Assembly (NCBI GenBank): GCA_900550595.1
Contig: URTB01000060.1
Coordinates: 1 to 7,840 of the forward strand
Source: an uncultured Collinsella sp.
GTDB lineage: Bacteria > Actinomycetota > Coriobacteriia > Coriobacteriales > Coriobacteriaceae
DNA: 7,840 nucleotides
Direction: 5' to 3'
A program made the position numbers and the translations under genes. Within the stretch, counting starts at the first letter, position 1, and the number at the start of each line of letters is the position of its first letter. Below, piece after piece: positions 6,385 through 7,840 of this stretch. The notes below the pieces were generated by a model. That model was not told where the DNA came from and searched no databases. It saw only the letters and a list, made by a program, of their open reading frames with translations.

Positions 6385-6451
6385 AGTTGCGGTGGAATAG
6401 TTCCTATTTGGGCGGCATAAGCCGAAAAACAAGAACTATTCCACCGCAACT
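6385..6451. repeat. 67-bp palindromic intergenic element
   Basis: Perfect 19-bp inverted arms (6385-6403 and 6433-6451; AGTTGCGGTGGAATAGTTC on the left) enclose 29 nt with a small CGGC/GCCG hairpin (6413-6416 with 6421-6424). Just outside, CCGCCCAAA (6372-6380) is perfectly complementary to TTTGGGCGG (6407-6415) inside the loop, giving a competing stem. There is no ORF and no T-run. It resembles a REP/MITE-type repeat. It lies 93 bp upstream of the hydrolase -35 box. Confidence 0.78.
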
Positions 6452-6486
6452 TGACGGGGCTCTTTGGCAATCAACTTGGTGCTCAG

Positions 6487-6527
6487 GGCACTCATTTAAG
6501 TCTGTCCCCAATGAGTGCCTTTGGGGA
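6487..6527. repeat. Hairpin repeat downstream of the PflA gene
   Basis: GGCACTCATT (6487-6496) pairs perfectly with AATGAGTGCC (6510-6519). An interlocking stem is TCCCC (6505-6509) with GGGGA (6523-6527). It begins 14 nt past the pflA stop on the minus strand and could protect or end that transcript, but it lacks the T-run of an intrinsic terminator. The GGGGACAGACTTA core looks like the GGGACAG-type cores of REP-like repeats; this is an impression only. Confidence 0.5.
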
Positions 6528-6541
6528 GCGAATATGGCTCG

Positions 6542-7360
6542 CTAGCCGATGGCGTTTTTGAGTTCCGTGCGGCGCTTTTTCATGCCGGTCATGACGGCGT
6601 TGCGCAGCTCGGGCATGCGCGCGGTATCCATCTGTGGAACGCCATCAAGCTTATAGGGAATCCCCAGCTGCTCATACTTGACGACGCCCATCGTGTGATA
6701 CGGCAGCATTTCCAGGCCGACCACATTATGCCACGGAGCGATTAGACGACCGAGCGCCTCGCACTCCTCCACTGTGTCGGTAATGCCCGGCACCACCACG
6801 TGACGAATAACGACCTTGATCTTGCGACGCGCGAGCTCATCACCAAACGCCAGAATGCGTGCGGGATCGCAACCGGTCAGCTTTTTATGCTCGACGGGAT
6901 CGGCGTGTTTAATGTCGAGCAGCACCATATCGGTCTCGTTGAGTACGGCATCGAACTTCTCGGGGTGGTTGGGATCGAACGCATAACCGCAGCTATCGAG
7001 GCAGGTATGCACGCGGCCATCAGGATTGTTGTGCATTGCACGGAACAGATCAGCCAAAAACTCGGGCTGCAGAAGCGGCTCGCCACCCGAAACCGTAATA
7101 CCGCCGCTGCGATAGAACTCATGGTTGCTCTGGAACTCGTCCATGAGGTGCTCGACAGTCACCATGGTGCCGCCGTTAACAGACCAGGTATCGGGATTGT
7201 GGCAATACGCACAGCGCATGGGGCAGCCTTGGACAAACACTACGAAGCGGATGCCGGGACCGTCGACCGTACCCATCGTCTCAATCGAATGTACGCGGCC
7301 CAGGGCAAACGCAGAGTCCTCGGGACGAGCGTCCACACCCTCGAGCGTCATCTCAGCCAT
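6542..7360 (-). CDS. pflA: Pyruvate formate-lyase activating enzyme (radical SAM)
   Basis: Uses a [4Fe-4S] cluster and S-adenosylmethionine to install the glycyl radical in pyruvate formate-lyase, switching on anaerobic pyruvate cleavage to acetyl-CoA and formate. The 272-residue product has the family opening ETMGTVDGPGIRFVVFVQGC, the cluster motif CPMRCAYC (Cys46, Cys50, Cys53) followed by HNPDTW, the SAM-contacting SGGEP (91-95) and a later LLDIKH. Length is typical (about 245-280). An ATG at 7381 would add 7 residues but has no Shine-Dalgarno; the ATG at 7360 has AAGG 8 nt upstream and is preferred. The usual partner gene pflB is not in the window: upstream is a DegV gene, downstream a gene-free stretch. 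The exact glycyl-radical partner cannot be read from this protein alone. Confidence 0.92.
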   Translation of the reverse strand: MAEMTLEGVDARPEDSAFALGRVHSIETMGTVDGPGIRFVVFVQGCPMRCAYCHNPDTWSVNGGTMVTVEHLMDEFQSNHEFYRSGGITVSGGEPLLQPEFLADLFRAMHNNPDGRVHTCLDSCGYAFDPNHPEKFDAVLNETDMVLLDIKHADPVEHKKLTGCDPARILAFGDELARRKIKVVIRHVVVPGITDTVEECEALGRLIAPWHNVVGLEMLPYHTMGVVKYEQLGIPYKLDGVPQMDTARMPELRNAVMTGMKKRRTELKNAIG

Positions 7361-7409
7361 TCCCGCTACCTTGCCTCTCATTGGTTTTAGCTACATAAAT
7401 ACCAGAGTC

Positions 7410-7437
7410 ATTCTAGCCCATACGCATGATGGCGAAA
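7410..7437 (-). promoter_or_regulatory. Weak promoter candidate for the PflA gene
   Basis: On the minus strand, TAGAAT (7415-7410) matches the -10 consensus at 5 of 6 positions. The hexamer 16 bp upstream, TTTCGC (7437-7432), is a poor -35. The position would give a leader of about 43 nt to the ATG at 7360. I saw no clear FNR-type site (TTGAT-N4-ATCAA). Confidence 0.3.
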
Positions 7438-7481
7438 CGGTTTAGCGGTCAATTGGGTTGCCCTATTTGGCCCTACGCAAG

Positions 7482-7516
7482 AGCGGCGGGAAGGTTGTCG
7501 CAACCCGCCCGCCGCT
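7482..7516 (-). terminator. Stable hairpin after the DegV gene, possible terminator
   Basis: A perfect 9-bp G/C stem (AGCGGCGGG at 7482-7490 with CCCGCCGCT at 7508-7516) carries an inner GGTTG/CAACC stem (7493-7497 with 7501-7505) and loop TCG. The two stems are separated by AA on one side and CG on the other. It lies 31 nt past the DegV stop and before the PflA gene. There is no U-run on the minus strand (CTTGCG follows), so it may be a weak or factor-assisted terminator or an RNA-stabilising end. Confidence 0.5.
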
Positions 7517-7547
7517 GTGGCAATAGATATCGATAGACGTCAGGCCT

Positions 7548-7840
7548 TTACGCCTTAAGCGTGAGCACCGCACCGAAGGCGGTCGGGCCGCAGTGGCTCG
7601 AGATGACGCCGCCGACCTGAGTCCAGGTAACCTCTTTAAAGCCCAGATCGTGCGCATAGACTTCCATGTCGTCGCGCAACTCCTCGGAAAGACCCACCGA
7701 ATACGCCAGGCCAATATGTGAGTAGTCGATCTCGCCCTTCGCTACCATGTGGTCAAGAAAGGCACGGGCGCACTTGAGCATAGAACCGCGGAACTTCTTG
7801 GTTGCCACGAACTTGCCGCCCGTCACCTCAATGCAGGGCT
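7548..7840 (-). CDS. DegV/FakB family fatty-acid-binding protein, C-terminal part (runs off right edge)
   Basis: The family binds a single fatty acid. Characterised members (FakB) present it to the kinase FakA, which makes acyl-phosphate for membrane phospholipid synthesis. Ninety-six C-terminal residues are visible. They end with QVGGVISSHCGPTAFGAVLT, matching the family's closing pattern (GxxIsxHxGPxa), and contain a KKFRGS segment at the place where the family has a basic K-x-RG motif. A GTG at 7826 is an internal valine, not a start: the reading frame continues to the window edge (PCIEVTGGKF). Whole proteins are about 280-290 residues, so roughly two-thirds, including the N-terminus, is missing. 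The fatty-acid specificity and a FakA partner cannot be judged here. Confidence 0.85.
   Translation of the reverse strand, partial: PCIEVTGGKFVATKKFRGSMLKCARAFLDHMVAKGEIDYSHIGLAYSVGLSEELRDDMEVYAHDLGFKEVTWTQVGGVISSHCGPTAFGAVLTLKA

Larger units (their letters stand above)
6227..6541. other. Gene-free region between hydrolase and PflA genes
   Basis: This 315-bp gap holds, in minus-strand reading order, a hairpin repeat (6487-6527), a 67-bp palindromic element (6385-6451), a featureless A/T-richer stretch, and the hydrolase promoter candidate with its leader. Short open frames exist on both strands, but they read through the palindrome and encode the same peptide (LRWNSS) from both strands. They lack ribosome binding sites and are not genes. 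Confidence 0.6.

Noticed and set aside
7360..7381. Longer PflA start at 7381
   Set aside because: No Shine-Dalgarno precedes it, whereas the ATG at 7360 has AAGG at 8 nt. The 7 extra residues match no conserved segment.

Overview
This window reads as chromosomal DNA from a high-GC, anaerobic Gram-positive bacterium, most likely a gut Coriobacteriia of the Collinsella type. That placement is inference from the strong G/C preference at third codon positions, the style of the proteins (a clostridial-type aspartokinase with RRFVVVSACGRR, a long bacterial threonine synthase, a glycyl-radical activating enzyme) and the palindromic elements between genes. No marker gene proves it.

Layout: (1) 1-715, minus: N-terminal half of aspartate kinase, running off the left edge. 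(2) 716-819: short divergent regulatory gap. (3) 820-2337, plus: threonine synthase, followed by a GNRA-loop terminator. (4) 2417-2528: 112-bp element with 22-bp perfect inverted arms, ending one base before the Shine-Dalgarno of homoserine kinase (2542-3423, plus). (5) 3417-3603: 187-bp composite palindrome between convergent genes, probably a two-way transcription stop. (6) 3682-4272, minus: EngB/YsxC-type ribosome-assembly GTPase, downstream of MTA/SAH nucleosidase (4310-5050, minus). (7) 5129-6226, minus: membrane-anchored or secreted class-A beta-lactamase-like serine hydrolase with its own promoter candidate. (8) 6227-6541: gene-free 315 bp with a 67-bp palindromic element and a second repeat-like hairpin. 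(9) 6542-7360, minus: pyruvate formate-lyase activating enzyme. (10) 7548-7840, minus: C-terminal part of a DegV/FakB fatty-acid-binding protein, running off the right edge.

How the genes fit together: aspartate kinase, homoserine kinase and threonine synthase are the first and the last two steps of aspartate-to-threonine synthesis. Aspartate-semialdehyde dehydrogenase and homoserine dehydrogenase are not here. MTA/SAH nucleosidase recycles by-products of S-adenosylmethionine, which radical-SAM enzymes such as PflA consume, but no operon links the two. The remaining genes are ordinary housekeeping functions.

The protein-coding content is conventional. The unusual content is between genes: several different long, perfect palindromes with no transposase nearby. 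One spans the stop codon of homoserine kinase and one abuts its ribosome binding site. I did not find evidence of a new defence or biosynthetic system.
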